From JAVBSN01 sp031556525 (GTDB lineage: Bacteria > Bacillota > Clostridia > Lachnospirales > Lachnospiraceae): DNA of 54,016 bases. This document shows positions 42,501 to 51,263 of the stretch, in pieces; within the stretch, counting starts at the first letter, position 1; every line of letters starts with the position of its first letter. The position numbers and the translations under genes were made by a program. The DNA is taken from NCBI GenBank assembly GCA_031556525.1, contig JAVBSS010000009.1, positions 1 to 54,016 on the forward strand, read 5' to 3'. The notes under the pieces are model-generated. The model had not been told where the DNA came from and did not search any database. It worked only from the letters and a program-made list of their open reading frames with translations.

Positions 42501-44781
42501 CTCCTACAGAAGTATAGGCACCAGTTATTCTATTCTTTAATTGAATATTAAGAACATTATTTGCATTAGTATATATATCTTCTGTAATAGATACTGAACT
42601 AGCATATTCTCCGTCATTCAGTCTAATCTGATTGTAATAACCTGATCTAGCTTCTTTAGGAGATACAGTAACTCTCTTATACCATCCGTTTTCACCAAGA
42701 TCTCCAGCTATAGTATAATTAGTATTAAGCACTGGAGCTTCTTGCACTACTATTAAATTCCCTTTATTTTTAACTACTACTTCATAGTTACTTATATTTC
42801 CTGTAGAAACATCTATTCCATAAGTTCCTGGTGTAGTCCATGCCTCAGCAGATACTACAAATCCTGATATTCCTAATAATCTCTTTAACTCTGTTTGATC
42901 TGTTTTCTTTTCTGATTCAATAATATTCTCAGATAGTTTACCACTTGGCACCTCTACCACTCTAAAATTAGCATATATCTCACTCTCTCCTGAGTATATA
43001 TTTTTAGGATTAGGTGTAGTATATGTGGCACTAGTTTCTACATACACTGTTCTTGGTTCAATATTACCCTTTACATTAACTTTATCGCTTTTTAAAACAT
43101 AATTACTTAATACTGATTCTGGTGTATTCCCTGTTACATTTAAACTAAGCCCTGTTAATAATATATCTTTGTTATCGCCAACATTAGCATTGTCAAAGGT
43201 TCCTTTTTGTCCAGTACATTTAACTTCTAAAGCATCTCCGCTTGCTGCTCCCGTAAATATAATAGTTCCTACAGCGACATCTTTATTTCCATCATACATC
43301 TTATAATTATTAGATACTCCTGTAACTGTTATAGTTCTCTTGTCTACCTTATACAATTTTTCAAAAACATTTGTCTTTGTTCCATCATTAGCATCTGTTA
43401 CATTAATAGTGAAGGCTATATACTCTGCTTCACCATCACTATTTGTATCAGTTATTTTTGTAGGTGTTCCAGAAATAGTTACTTTATGATTCGTATTATC
43501 AACTTTTATTGCTAATCCATATTCTTTAGCTTTATTAACATCTTCTGTACTTACAGTATAATTAAAGTCACTTCCATATGAATCACCACCGTCATAAGAA
43601 GCAAAATATGAAAATGAATCATCTGGTTTTCCATATTGAAAAGTTGCATTATCTCCTTCTAAAGTAAATCCTACATATTCCCATACTGGATACAATCTAA
43701 CACCATTCACACCATCTGTATACAAATCATCATTTACAACTTGACCAAAAGTATAGTCTACTGTAGTTGCTGCAGTACTAGTACTCCATCCAATTACATT
43801 ATATCCTCTCTTTTTAATTCTATTGTTGTTATCTTCTATAGCATTAGACGCATCATATGTTAATTGAGCTGAAAATGACATCACTCCATTACCGCATAAT
43901 CCACTTGTTTTATCACCATCTGATAATGTATATAATATACTATATTTAACTGGCTCCCAATTAACTGTAAATGTATATTCATAATCATATGTATTATTAC
44001 TTAACGAATATAAAATGTGTCCATTACCATCAGGTAATATTCTCTGTCCATTTGGTGCTATAATCGTTACTAAGTTATAACCTTTTCTTGATAATCCACT
44101 TGCATCTATATCAATAAGTGTTGTATCTCCATCTGACTTTATATGATCAATATATATATTTGATACAGATGTACCTTTATTTACACACCAATTTTCTAAA
44201 TTAATCTTATATTTTGAAACAGATCTCTTTGCATATAAGGTTAAATTAATTCCTTCTTCTGGAACTTGTATGCTACTGCCATTAGCATAATAATCTCCTG
44301 TTCCATCTTCGTTAGTATACCATCCATCATATTTTATATATTCTGTATTATTCGGTAAAGTAACACTATTACCAATTGTTACATATTCACCAACTTCCGC
44401 ACCTATAGATACAAATGATGGATCAGCCTGCCCCCAACTATATCTAATATCTACATCAACAGTTTGAACTGCTTGGAGAATATTAGTTTGTGATTCCTCT
44501 TCGATTAATTCTTCGCCCTCTTCAACCGTATTTTCTGAGTATAATTCTTCAACCTCCAACAAATCATTAGATGCTGAACTTGTGAACAAGTAGGATTGTG
44601 AAATAAATAATACTATCGCCAACACTGTTGCAACTACTCTTTTGCCATTGCCCTTGCTCCAATAAAACAAATAAGAAACAGCACTAATCATTGCTACAAT
44701 AATTAATGTCGGATATACAAATACTTTATGTTTCTTCCCAAATTCCAGTATCTTCTTAATAACCAAATCCTTAACACTCAT
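39589..44781 (-). CDS. large multi-domain cell-surface protein with C-terminal sorting signal
   Basis: The 1730-residue extracellular protein has two N-terminal hydrophobic segments, about 20-41 and 48-66; the second ends in a signal-peptide-like SSAS. Three InlB-type beta-grasp repeats (about 115-365) include DGWYTNEDGTGDYY. An Ig/cadherin-like part and a YDG-type module (about 475-580, with NNYKMYDGNKDV) follow. Several Ig-like modules introduced by DPPAIEI or KPTVKI and ending in AGN lie at about 770-1300. A fibronectin type III domain (about 1305-1400), a carboxypeptidase-regulatory-like module (about 1405-1480), a beta domain and a Thr/Ser linker complete the exterior. The C terminus has SPKTGD, a hydrophobic helix and KRKSR, a variant sortase signal. 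A function in adhesion is plausible but unproven. GAGGTG precedes the ATG. Confidence 0.88.
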   Translation of the reverse strand: MSVKDLVIKKILEFGKKHKVFVYPTLIIVAMISAVSYLFYWSKGNGKRVVATVLAIVLFISQSYLFTSSASNDLLEVEELYSENTVEEGEELIEEESQTNILQAVQTVDVDIRYSWGQADPSFVSIGAEVGEYVTIGNSVTLPNNTEYIKYDGWYTNEDGTGDYYANGSSIQVPEEGINLTLYAKRSVSKYKINLENWCVNKGTSVSNIYIDHIKSDGDTTLIDIDASGLSRKGYNLVTIIAPNGQRILPDGNGHILYSLSNNTYDYEYTFTVNWEPVKYSILYTLSDGDKTSGLCGNGVMSFSAQLTYDASNAIEDNNNRIKKRGYNVIGWSTSTAATTVDYTFGQVVNDDLYTDGVNGVRLYPVWEYVGFTLEGDNATFQYGKPDDSFSYFASYDGGDSYGSDFNYTVSTEDVNKAKEYGLAIKVDNTNHKVTISGTPTKITDTNSDGEAEYIAFTINVTDANDGTKTNVFEKLYKVDKRTITVTGVSNNYKMYDGNKDVAVGTIIFTGAASGDALEVKCTGQKGTFDNANVGDNKDILLTGLSLNVTGNTPESVLSNYVLKSDKVNVKGNIEPRTVYVETSATYTTPNPKNIYSGESEIYANFRVVEVPSGKLSENIIESEKKTDQTELKRLLGISGFVVSAEAWTTPGTYGIDVSTGNISNYEVVVKNKGNLIVVQEAPVLNTNYTIAGDLGENGWYKRVTVSPKEARSGYYNQIRLNDGEYASSVSITEDIYTNANNVLNIQLKNRITGAYTSVGALEDIKVDSTPPVISNTTITQGTGNVLDGVVGTRISGIGSFLEHGNYFRNTIDVNMTFEEDTSGNSRLYYDIFGNGIYKYIDIIDNKASFSIIEGNCENIAFYVSDVAGNTLGTPANPCYLVKNDVNVWLVEANGPSVDIYVKNPAGSIITNEDNKYYSRGDITAKVIDNGSGIYGVRWIIDGVADSNITEVPNTETRESEIEFTKAIATNGTHLVQVIAYDNAENYTESDIIEFNVDNDPPAIEITSGADDNWVSEKIVEFKVTDNLSGIKYIDVKDANRNSIAYIRIDNDKNQANCSVTFTTKGTYYLCAEDEAGNEIELEVVYNNISSAIPESPVIEVNPSEGNGNNNWYNEIPEVKIHPSQNLDNGTTAVTTYYKLWKGDVEPINETAITSIKDIMLDEEGIYHIMAYSKSESGLKCTEEVRVDICVDSVKPTVKIGKAVKEDGNIIVNFTVKDTLSGVDPDSVIIQYNGKNIAVTMTPVKDNPNNYTGSFVVEYKGTYSISVADMAGNIANETKFEPMSMKIKTVTNISETTANIGATIYKGTYGIKAYQVQYKKEKDKNYVNVTPNVIVEDSGNIVLSHAFNGLEADTIYNYRIIAISEAGENLTYTGKFKTLDGSQIGSTIIGKVKYNDTLSDEDKNQSIFVSLYNGNTCIRSIEKNNGEAFEFYNIPDGSYNIVASNGLYTNTIQLVIENGSIISPTNSILIVLGGKNTSVEIASDDTPSISVNGLDDIFEYDSANYTSEDKSLIEDGGAVEFRLYASLMRTTTVSSADVSIIYNLIGDNSVVGAYIDITLYKIKFDAVGNIISKEKIEEIGGTSLKVTVPLGDLAGKNNLRVIRTHDGGCTVLPDVDANTTTYTFESGKFSTYAMVYDVAKKDGDKNTGDSTEDGNKGIDNHSDIDKQDNQSTITDDATTTTTESVSKTPSITTLKGSSSPKTGDANAIEIIGLIAILTGISGVYLKRKSR

Positions 44782-44954
44782 ACTCTCACCTCATAATATA
44801 TATATTATTTTCTCATTTAAAATCACAATTATAGCAGTTTATCTACATAATTATATCATAGTACACATTAAAAATAAACTATATAAAGTAATAAAACATA
44901 ACATTTTATACTACATTTAGTTATACCTCATTATATTTTATCGTCACATACATC

Positions 44955-44981
44955 AAAAAAAAGAAGAGCATTTAGCTCTCC
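44955..44981 (-). terminator. terminator of the AI-2E exporter gene, stop codon in its loop
   Basis: On the minus strand GGAGAGC and GCTCTTC form a 7-bp stem (one G-U) around TAAAT, then eight T. The TAA in the loop is the stop codon of the gene, so the terminator begins inside the coding sequence. Confidence 0.8.
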
Positions 44982-46210
44982 TCATCATTAACATTTTCTG
45001 TATTTTCATTATCAGAATCTGAATCTATTTTAAGTTTCAAAGGTTTCGGATAATCTATATTATTCTCATACCACTCTTTAAGAATTATTTTGGCTGATGC
45101 AGTTAGCGGTACAGCCATAAGCATTCCAAACAAACCTCCAATATTTCCTCCTACTAATATTGCTATCATTGTAAATATAGGATGAAGTCCTACACTATCC
45201 CCTACTATTTTAGGTGCTAATAAATTATTATCTATTTGCTGTACAATAATCATAGCAACAATGACCCATATAATAAGTATAAAATCACCACTTAACAACG
45301 CAACCACTGATGCCAATACTGTTCCAATAACAGGTCCGATATACGGTATCATATTACATATTCCAGCTATCATACCAATAACAACTGCATAATCAACACC
45401 TATTATAGCTAATGCAATTGATGATAATATACCAACTATAACAGCATCTAACAATTGACCCTTTATATAATTATAAAAGGTTACATGAACTATTTTAGCT
45501 GCTTTTGATAATCCACTGCCTAACTTGCTTTTTTTAAATATAAGGAAATAAAATTTCTTCCATATATCTATAAAATACTCTGTATCAATCAATAAATATA
45601 TACTAATAATAAATGCTATAAATGCAGATACAATATTACCACTTATACTCACAATATTTTCTGTAACATTAGCAAACATATTCACAACAAAACCTTGTAT
45701 AGCAATAACTATTTCTTGTAACAGCTCATTTATATTGGTAGGAATCGGCAAATTATATTCTTTAATAAATTTTTCAATATCAGATACATTAAAATTCAGA
45801 TTTTCTATATATGCCATAATACCATCAATAATTTTACTTATAGTAAGATTTTCTGATACTTTTCCACCAATCATAAAATATATTCCTATTATAAGTAGTA
45901 CTACTATTGCTATTAATCCTATATATGTAACTATTATACCTATACTTCTTCTTACTTTAATATTTTTAAATATATTTTTCTTTTCTAAAAATTTTTCAAT
46001 AACATGAACTAATGGATATAATAAATATGCTATTATAATGGCTATTATAAGAGGTTTCAATAATTGCACTATTATAACTAACATAGAACCTATCCATGCC
46101 AATATATTACCTATGTTGCCTAGTATTCCATACGCAATATAAATAGCTACCGCTGTTAACACTACATAAATGCTTATCTTAAATAAATTTTTATCATTTT
46201 CAAATTTCAT
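44972..46210 (-). CDS. AI-2E family transporter (PerM/YtvI-like)
   Basis: The 412-residue membrane protein has about eight helices in the family arrangement. Two pairs lie at about 12-35, 36-65 and 85-115, a soluble part at about 120-190, and clustered helices at about 205-380. The C-terminal region carries the family motif LAPKIVGDSVGLHPIFTMIA (about 330-350), then GGNIGGLFGMLMAVP. Family members export autoinducer-2, act as Na+/H+ antiporters, or are sporulation proteins such as YtvI; the role is open here. The acidic C-terminal tail (about 390-412) is Asp/Glu/Asn-rich. A GGGAG site precedes the ATG. Confidence 0.88.
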   Translation of the reverse strand: MKFENDKNLFKISIYVVLTAVAIYIAYGILGNIGNILAWIGSMLVIIVQLLKPLIIAIIIAYLLYPLVHVIEKFLEKKNIFKNIKVRRSIGIIVTYIGLIAIVVLLIIGIYFMIGGKVSENLTISKIIDGIMAYIENLNFNVSDIEKFIKEYNLPIPTNINELLQEIVIAIQGFVVNMFANVTENIVSISGNIVSAFIAFIISIYLLIDTEYFIDIWKKFYFLIFKKSKLGSGLSKAAKIVHVTFYNYIKGQLLDAVIVGILSSIALAIIGVDYAVVIGMIAGICNMIPYIGPVIGTVLASVVALLSGDFILIIWVIVAMIIVQQIDNNLLAPKIVGDSVGLHPIFTMIAILVGGNIGGLFGMLMAVPLTASAKIILKEWYENNIDYPKPLKLKIDSDSDNENTENVNDEES

Positions 46211-46337
46211 ATATACTCCCTATATCATAAGCAGAACTTATGACCGCCATGCGCCGTTCATTAAACTATATTAATTGTAATCTACAATTTATATAATAAT
46301 CTATAATTCACTTTAATACAAACCATTATTAAAATTT

Positions 46338-47246
46338 TTACAAATTATTAATATATTCGTATGCTGCTAATGCTGCCACAGCACCATCTGCTGCTGCTGT
46401 AGTTAATTGTCTTACTTTTTTTGTTCTACAATCTCCTGCTACAAATATTCCATCAATATTAGTTTTACAACTTTCATCAGATATAATATAACCATACTCA
46501 TCTAATTCAATTAGATTTTTATATTCTTCACATGCTGGCATTTGCCCAACCGCTATAAAAAGACCATTAACTGTTATTTCTCTCTCATCTGAAGTTTTAA
46601 TATCTTTTATAACTATATTTTCTATTATATCTTCACCTTTAATATCTATAACATTGTAATTTAATAGTATTTCTATGTTCTCTCTATTTTTTATAGCCTC
46701 TACTAATGCTGCTTCACCTCTAAACTCGTCTCTTCTATGAATTATATATACCTTATTGCAATATTCCGATAAGAATAGAGCATCTTCAAGAGCTGTATTT
46801 CCTCCACCAGCGACTGCAACATCCCTACCTTTAAAAAACATCCCGTCGCATGTTGCACAATATGATATTCCTGCGCCTACATATTTTTCTTCATTTTCTA
46901 AACCTAACGGTCTTTTCTTTGATCCAGTTGCAATAATTACGCTCTTACCTTCATATTCACCCTTATTAGTAAGTACAATTTTCTTATCATCCTCATCTTT
47001 AATTCCAATAACTTTTACATATTCTATTTTTGCTCCCAAATCTATTGTTTGCTCATATAGATTAGTCGCAAATTCATATCCTGTCATACTCTTGATTCCG
47101 GGATAATTCTCCACTTCAGAAGAAGATATAATCTGTCCTCCATAACTATTTGATTCAAGTATAATAACACTTTTTCCCGAGCGAACTCCATATATAGCGG
47201 CTGATAATCCAGCTGTACCTGCTCCAATAATTATAATGTCATACAT
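46338..47246 (-). CDS. trxB: thioredoxin reductase
   Basis: This FAD enzyme passes electrons from NADPH to thioredoxin. The 302-residue protein has the FAD motif GAGTAGLSAA (about 8-17), the redox pair Cys130 and Cys133 in CATC followed by DG, the second nucleotide motif VAGGGNTALEDA (about 144-155) and the C-terminal FAD motif FVAGDCRTK. The length is normal for the low-molecular-weight type. It is monocistronic with GGAGGAT before its ATG. No thioredoxin gene is adjacent. Confidence 0.96.
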   Translation of the reverse strand: MYDIIIIGAGTAGLSAAIYGVRSGKSVIILESNSYGGQIISSSEVENYPGIKSMTGYEFATNLYEQTIDLGAKIEYVKVIGIKDEDDKKIVLTNKGEYEGKSVIIATGSKKRPLGLENEEKYVGAGISYCATCDGMFFKGRDVAVAGGGNTALEDALFLSEYCNKVYIIHRRDEFRGEAALVEAIKNRENIEILLNYNVIDIKGEDIIENIVIKDIKTSDEREITVNGLFIAVGQMPACEEYKNLIELDEYGYIISDESCKTNIDGIFVAGDCRTKKVRQLTTAAADGAVAALAAYEYINNL

Positions 47247-47407
47247 AAACTTATCCTCCTAATGTTTTACATCGTTATATTCATTAAATTAACATTTACT
47301 GTTCCTAAATCAACAACAATATGTAATATTATATTACTATTATTTTTAATAATATCACTAATTATTGGTAAATAATAGTTGTATTATACCTAAATTCTTT
47401 ATTTTTG

Positions 47408-47436
47408 TTGCTAATTTGAAGCTAATCTTTTAAAAT
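47408..47436 (+). promoter_or_regulatory. promoter of the yfbR-like gene
   Basis: -35 TTGCTA (47408-47413), a 17-base spacer and -10 TAAAAT (47431-47436), 35 bases before the ATG. The divergent trxB promoter lies somewhere in 47247-47400. Confidence 0.55.
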
Positions 47437-47470
47437 ATCTAATTAAGAACACATTACAAGGAGTAATAAT

Positions 47471-48064
47471 ATGGATTATAATTTTTTTGCTATGATGTCA
47501 AGAATGAAATATATAAATAGATGGGCATTAATGCGTAACTCAAGAGAAGAAAATATTTGTGAGCACTCACTAGATGTAAGTATACTTGCTCATGCGCTAG
47601 CAGTTATTAGCAACACTAGGTGTAACAACAATTTAAATGTAGAAAAGGCCGCTCTTATAGGTCTCTATCATGATGCTTCAGAAATTATAACTGGGGACAT
47701 GCCTACCCCAATTAAATATTATAATTCTGATATAAAGGATGCCTTTAAAGAAGTTGAAGATATTGCTAACTCTAAGCTACTTTCTATGCTTCCCGAAGAC
47801 ATTAGAGCTTCTTATGATACTATCTTTTTCAAGCATGATGAAGATAAATATTTATGGAAACTAGTTAAAGCAGCTGACAAAATCTCAGCTTTAATTAAAT
47901 GTATAGAAGAATCTCATTCCGGAAACAAAGAATTTACTAGTGCTGAGAAAACTATTAGAGATTCTATTAATAAACTTGATTTACAAGAAGTTACCATATT
48001 TATAGAAGAATTTCTTCCTTCATACGGCAAGACTCTTGATGAACTCAACCCAAAATCAATATAA
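47471..48064 (+). CDS. HD-domain 5'-deoxynucleotidase (YfbR-like)
   Basis: This metal-dependent phosphohydrolase removes the phosphate of deoxyribonucleoside 5'-monophosphates, a role in nucleotide balance. The 197-residue protein has Arg17-Trp18 (NRWALMRN), which in Escherichia coli YfbR select the deoxy substrate, and the metal ligands His32, His67-Asp68 and Asp136 (KAADKIS). These sit at the same positions, within one residue, as His33, His68, Asp69 and Asp137 of YfbR. The C-terminal end is typical (EFLPSYGKTLDEL). A strong AAGGAG site precedes the ATG. It is monocistronic and ends at a perfect bidirectional terminator. Confidence 0.92.
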   Translation: MDYNFFAMMSRMKYINRWALMRNSREENICEHSLDVSILAHALAVISNTRCNNNLNVEKAALIGLYHDASEIITGDMPTPIKYYNSDIKDAFKEVEDIANSKLLSMLPEDIRASYDTIFFKHDEDKYLWKLVKAADKISALIKCIEESHSGNKEFTSAEKTIRDSINKLDLQEVTIFIEEFLPSYGKTLDELNPKSI

Positions 48065-48075
48065 TATAACACATA

Positions 48076-48106
48076 GATAAAGAGGAGCCATCAGCTCCTC
48101 TTTATC
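48076..48106. terminator. bidirectional terminator between convergent genes
   Basis: GATAAAGAGGAGC and GCTCCTCTTTATC form a perfect 13-bp stem with a 5-base loop. It serves the yfbR-like gene on the plus strand and the small membrane-anchored gene on the minus strand. Confidence 0.9.
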
Positions 48107-48510
48107 TATTCCACTATATTAATTACAACTTCCTTGCATTGTATCAAGTTAATTATATAATCTCTAATTCCTTTTTCAAATTCCTCATCTACCAAAGCAT
48201 CTTTTACAACCGTTAATTCAACATATATTATCTTTCCATTACTTTCATACTCTGAAGAACTTTTAGGCATAACATCTACTGTTTCTATTTTATCTGAGTG
48301 TAAAATAGATTCTTCCATTTCATCAATTCTTTCAATCCAGTATTTTTCTCTAACCTCTTCATCTGACATATTTTCATCTTCAACAATAAGTTCTGTGTTT
48401 GAATCTATCTCATTCACACTTGCATCTCTATTATTAAAAATAATGACTACCCCTAAGGCTAATACTATTAATACAGCTACAATAAGTATAATAATTCCTT
48501 TTCTATTCAC
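48106..48510 (-). CDS. membrane-anchored small protein, unknown function
   Basis: The 134-residue protein has one N-terminal membrane helix (about 4-25, GIIILIVAVLIVLALGVVIIF). An acidic extracellular domain follows, with alternating strands near the end (GKIIYVELTVV, EVVINIVE). It is not recognised. The predicted outer fold, two strands enclosing a helix, resembles small sensor or stress-associated anchored proteins, but no name is justified. The start codon is GTG at 48510, with GGAGGGG 7 bases before it. It lies alone between the nucleotidase and the methionine gene. Confidence 0.65.
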   Translation of the reverse strand: MNRKGIIILIVAVLIVLALGVVIIFNNRDASVNEIDSNTELIVEDENMSDEEVREKYWIERIDEMEESILHSDKIETVDVMPKSSSEYESNGKIIYVELTVVKDALVDEEFEKGIRDYIINLIQCKEVVINIVE

Positions 48511-48599
48511 ACTATCCCCTCCTAGTATTTACAGCTTATTTGTCTTCTTTCAATCTCCATCTATCAATCTTAATATTATAAGAATAATATATTTAAATT

Positions 48600-48680
48600 C
48601 CTTGTTTGCTTATTATCAACATTTTGTAGATAATAAGCAAACAAGGTACACTATACATTTTTTATATAGCACACCTTGTT
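48600..48680 (-). terminator. two overlapping hairpins after the sulfhydrylase gene
   Basis: Three arms alternate. The 18-bp perfect stem is 48600-48617 with 48629-48646. The second stem is AACAAGGT (48640-48647) with ACCTTGTT (48673-48680), with CTATA/TATAG inside. The middle arm AACAAGG is shared, so the stems exclude each other. On the minus strand the second stem comes first, 24 bases after the stop codon at 48704. It is probably a terminator region, though without a long U-tract. Confidence 0.55.
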
Positions 48681-48703
48681 CATTACTTTAATACTATTCT
48701 ATT

Positions 48704-49999
48704 TTATAATCCCTTAAACGCATTATCTAAATCAAATATTATATCATCAATATGCTCTGTTCCAATTGATAATCTTATCGTATTTGGTTTAATTCCTACT
48801 TCCTCTAACTCTGCCTCTGTCATTTGAGAGTGTGTTGTTGATGCTGGATGTATTACTAACGATTTAGAATCTGCAACATTTGCAAGAAGTGAAAATACTT
48901 GTAAGTTATCAATAAACTTCATTGCCTCTTCTGCACTACCTTTAATCTCAAATGTAAAGATAGAACCTCCACCATTCGGAAAATACTTATTATATAGTTC
49001 ATGTGTAGAACTATCAGCCAATGAAGGATGATTTACTTTCTCTACGCTAGGATGATTATTCAAGAATTCTACAACCTTAAGGGAATTCTCAACATGTCTT
49101 TCTACTCTAAGAGACAATGTTTCAAGTCCTTGGATAAACAAAAATGAATGAAATGGTGAAATTGTAGCTCCAGTGTCTCTAAGTAAAATTGCTCTAATAC
49201 TCGTCACATATGCTGCAGCACCTACCGCCTTAGTAAAGCTAATTCCATGATAGCTAGGATTAGGTTCTACAAGAGATGGAAACTTTCCTGATGCTTCCCA
49301 ATCAAACTTACCACCATCAACAATGACTCCACCTATTGCCGCTCCATGTCCACCAATAAACTTAGTAGCTGAATGTACAACTATGTCCGCTCCATACTCA
49401 ATAGGTCTTACTAAATAAGGAGTTGCAAATGTATTATCAACAATTAGAGGAATATTGTGCTTATGTGCAACATTGGCAACAGCTTCAATATCAATAACCT
49501 CACTATTTGGATTGCCCAAAGTCTCTACAAATACTAATTTTGTATTATCTTTAACTGCCTTATCAAATCCATCTATATCATCACTATCTACAAATGTTGT
49601 ATTAATTCCATATTCTCTTAATGTATGCTCTAGTAAATTATAACTTCCACCATATATATTTTTCTGTGCAACTACATGGTCTCCTGCTTTTGCAATATTT
49701 TGTATTGCATATGTAACCGCTGCTGCTCCTGATGAAGTTGCTAAAGCTGCCACACCACCTTCTAAAGACGCAATACGTTGCTCAAAAACATCCTGAGTAG
49801 GATTAGTTAATCTTCCATAGATATTTCCTGCATCCTTAAGTGCAAATCTGTCAGCCGCATGTTGGCTATTATGAAATACATATGAAGATGTCTGATATAT
49901 AGGTGTTACTCTCGCATCCGTTGCTGAATCAGCCTCCTCCTGACCTGCATGTAATTGAATTGTTTCAAATCTAAAATTCCTATTATCTTTTATACTCAT
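48704..49999 (-). CDS. metY: O-acetylhomoserine sulfhydrylase (aminocarboxypropyltransferase)
   Basis: This PLP enzyme of the Cys/Met metabolism family joins O-acetylhomoserine and sulfide to make homocysteine for methionine synthesis. The 431-residue length is typical of MetY and longer than cystathionine gamma-synthase. Motifs are the N-terminal FETIQLHAGQ, IYGRLTNPTQDVFEQRIA (about 60-77), SSGAAAVTYA, VDNTFATPYL and the PLP lysine Lys213 in HSATKFIGGHG. The C-terminal end has RLSIGTEHIDDIIFDLDNAF. GGAGAATAGG precedes the ATG. No S-box or T-box leader was recognised in the 290 bases upstream. Confidence 0.92.
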   Translation of the reverse strand: MSIKDNRNFRFETIQLHAGQEEADSATDARVTPIYQTSSYVFHNSQHAADRFALKDAGNIYGRLTNPTQDVFEQRIASLEGGVAALATSSGAAAVTYAIQNIAKAGDHVVAQKNIYGGSYNLLEHTLREYGINTTFVDSDDIDGFDKAVKDNTKLVFVETLGNPNSEVIDIEAVANVAHKHNIPLIVDNTFATPYLVRPIEYGADIVVHSATKFIGGHGAAIGGVIVDGGKFDWEASGKFPSLVEPNPSYHGISFTKAVGAAAYVTSIRAILLRDTGATISPFHSFLFIQGLETLSLRVERHVENSLKVVEFLNNHPSVEKVNHPSLADSSTHELYNKYFPNGGGSIFTFEIKGSAEEAMKFIDNLQVFSLLANVADSKSLVIHPASTTHSQMTEAELEEVGIKPNTIRLSIGTEHIDDIIFDLDNAFKGL

Positions 50000-50157
50000 A
50001 TCCCTATTCTCCTCATATATTATTTTTAGTTACTATTTTAGTGATTCCTTATTAACTAATTAATGACTTTCTTATACCCTAAACATAGCTCCTATATTTA
50101 ATAAATACTATTCATATTTTATTATCTATACATTTCCTATGTGTTAAGTATGGATTG

Positions 50158-50206
50158 ATTATATAAAAATAATTATATCTTGTAAATATAATTATTTTTA
50201 TATAAT
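50158..50206. repeat. 21-bp perfect inverted repeat made only of A and T
   Basis: Arms 50158-50178 and 50186-50206 are exact complements with a 7-base loop. It lies between uppP and metY, both on the minus strand, about 85 bases past the uppP stop. It could be a weak terminator, a cruciform site or a small palindromic element. The remaining 50000-50289 shows no gene. Confidence 0.7.
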
Positions 50207-50289
50207 ATCCTTACTGATATTTCACTATATTTGATACTTCTATATTGTAGATTACATTACTACATCTAATATTTCCTTGTATATAAGTA

Positions 50290-51129
50290 TTATAAAATAG
50301 TACTTCCTATAAAATATGCTAACACCACTACGCCAAGTACAATTCTATACCATCCAAACACTTTGAAATCATGCTTTTTAATATAACCCATTAAGAATTT
50401 AATAGTGAATACAGATACAAGATATGCTACAAGCATTCCAATAATCAATATCACTAGCTCATGCCCAGTAAAACTAAATCCATATTCCATAACATATTTT
50501 GCAACCTTAAGTAAACTTGCTCCAAACATAACTGGTATTGCAAGGAAGAAAGTAAACTCTGCTGCAACTGGTCTTGCTATTCCTATTATTAAAGCTCCTA
50601 TAATTGTTGCTCCTGAACGTGATGTACCTGGAAATATTGCAGCAATTAGTTGAAATAAACCTATTATCAAAGCTGCCTTATATGTGATTCCCGCTATATC
50701 GTTAACTTTTGCTTGCTTACCTTTGTATATATTCTCTATTACTATAAAGGCTATACCTACTAATATAAGCATTATAGCTACTGTTTGATAATTATAAAAA
50801 AGTTCTTCTAATTTGTCATCAAACAATACTCCAACAATAGCCGCTGGAACACAGGCTACTATTATTTTTCCCCACATATTCAGTGTATCTTTCTCTAGTT
50901 CAAATCCACCTTTACATTTAAACGGTATCAACGTATTCCAATACATAACCACGACAGCCATAATTGCACCTAATTGAATAACTATTAGGAACATGCTCAT
51001 AAATTGATCCGAAACTCCAAGTTTAATTACCTCATCCACTAAAATCATATGTCCTGTACTACTAATAGGTAACCACTCCGTAATTCCCTCTACAATTCCT
51101 AATATAATAACCTTTAATATATCTAACAT
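50290..51129 (-). CDS. uppP: undecaprenyl-diphosphatase
   Basis: This integral membrane enzyme (BacA family) recycles the undecaprenyl lipid carrier used in wall synthesis; extra copies give bacitracin resistance. The 279-residue protein has the two family signatures EGITEWLPISSTGH (about 14-27) and PGTSRSGATI (about 168-177), with the catalytic Glu, Ser and Arg, and about eight hydrophobic helices. The ATG at 51129 has AAGGGAG 6 bases before it. The longer frame would start inside that site and is rejected. Confidence 0.96.
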   Translation of the reverse strand: MLDILKVIILGIVEGITEWLPISSTGHMILVDEVIKLGVSDQFMSMFLIVIQLGAIMAVVVMYWNTLIPFKCKGGFELEKDTLNMWGKIIVACVPAAIVGVLFDDKLEELFYNYQTVAIMLILVGIAFIVIENIYKGKQAKVNDIAGITYKAALIIGLFQLIAAIFPGTSRSGATIIGALIIGIARPVAAEFTFFLAIPVMFGASLLKVAKYVMEYGFSFTGHELVILIIGMLVAYLVSVFTIKFLMGYIKKHDFKVFGWYRIVLGVVVLAYFIGSTIL

Positions 51130-51221
51130 AATATCTCCCTTCAAAACACTTAATTATTATAAGTATACAACAATATACCATTAATTATATTACTATTTTA
51201 TTAAATAAATATCAATCCATA

Positions 51222-51261
51222 AAAATAAATCCTATACTATTACAAGTAAAGGATTTATTTT
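51222..51261 (-). terminator. terminator of the subtilase gene
   Basis: AAAATAAATCCT and AGGATTTATTTT form a 12-bp stem with a 16-base loop, 3 bases after the stop codon, then TTTATGG on the minus strand. Confidence 0.75.
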
Positions 51262-51263
51262 AA

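Noticed and set aside
50000..50289. SAM (S-box) riboswitch or T-box before metY
   Set aside because: No conserved core sequence or multi-stem junction was seen; only the A/T inverted repeat is present.
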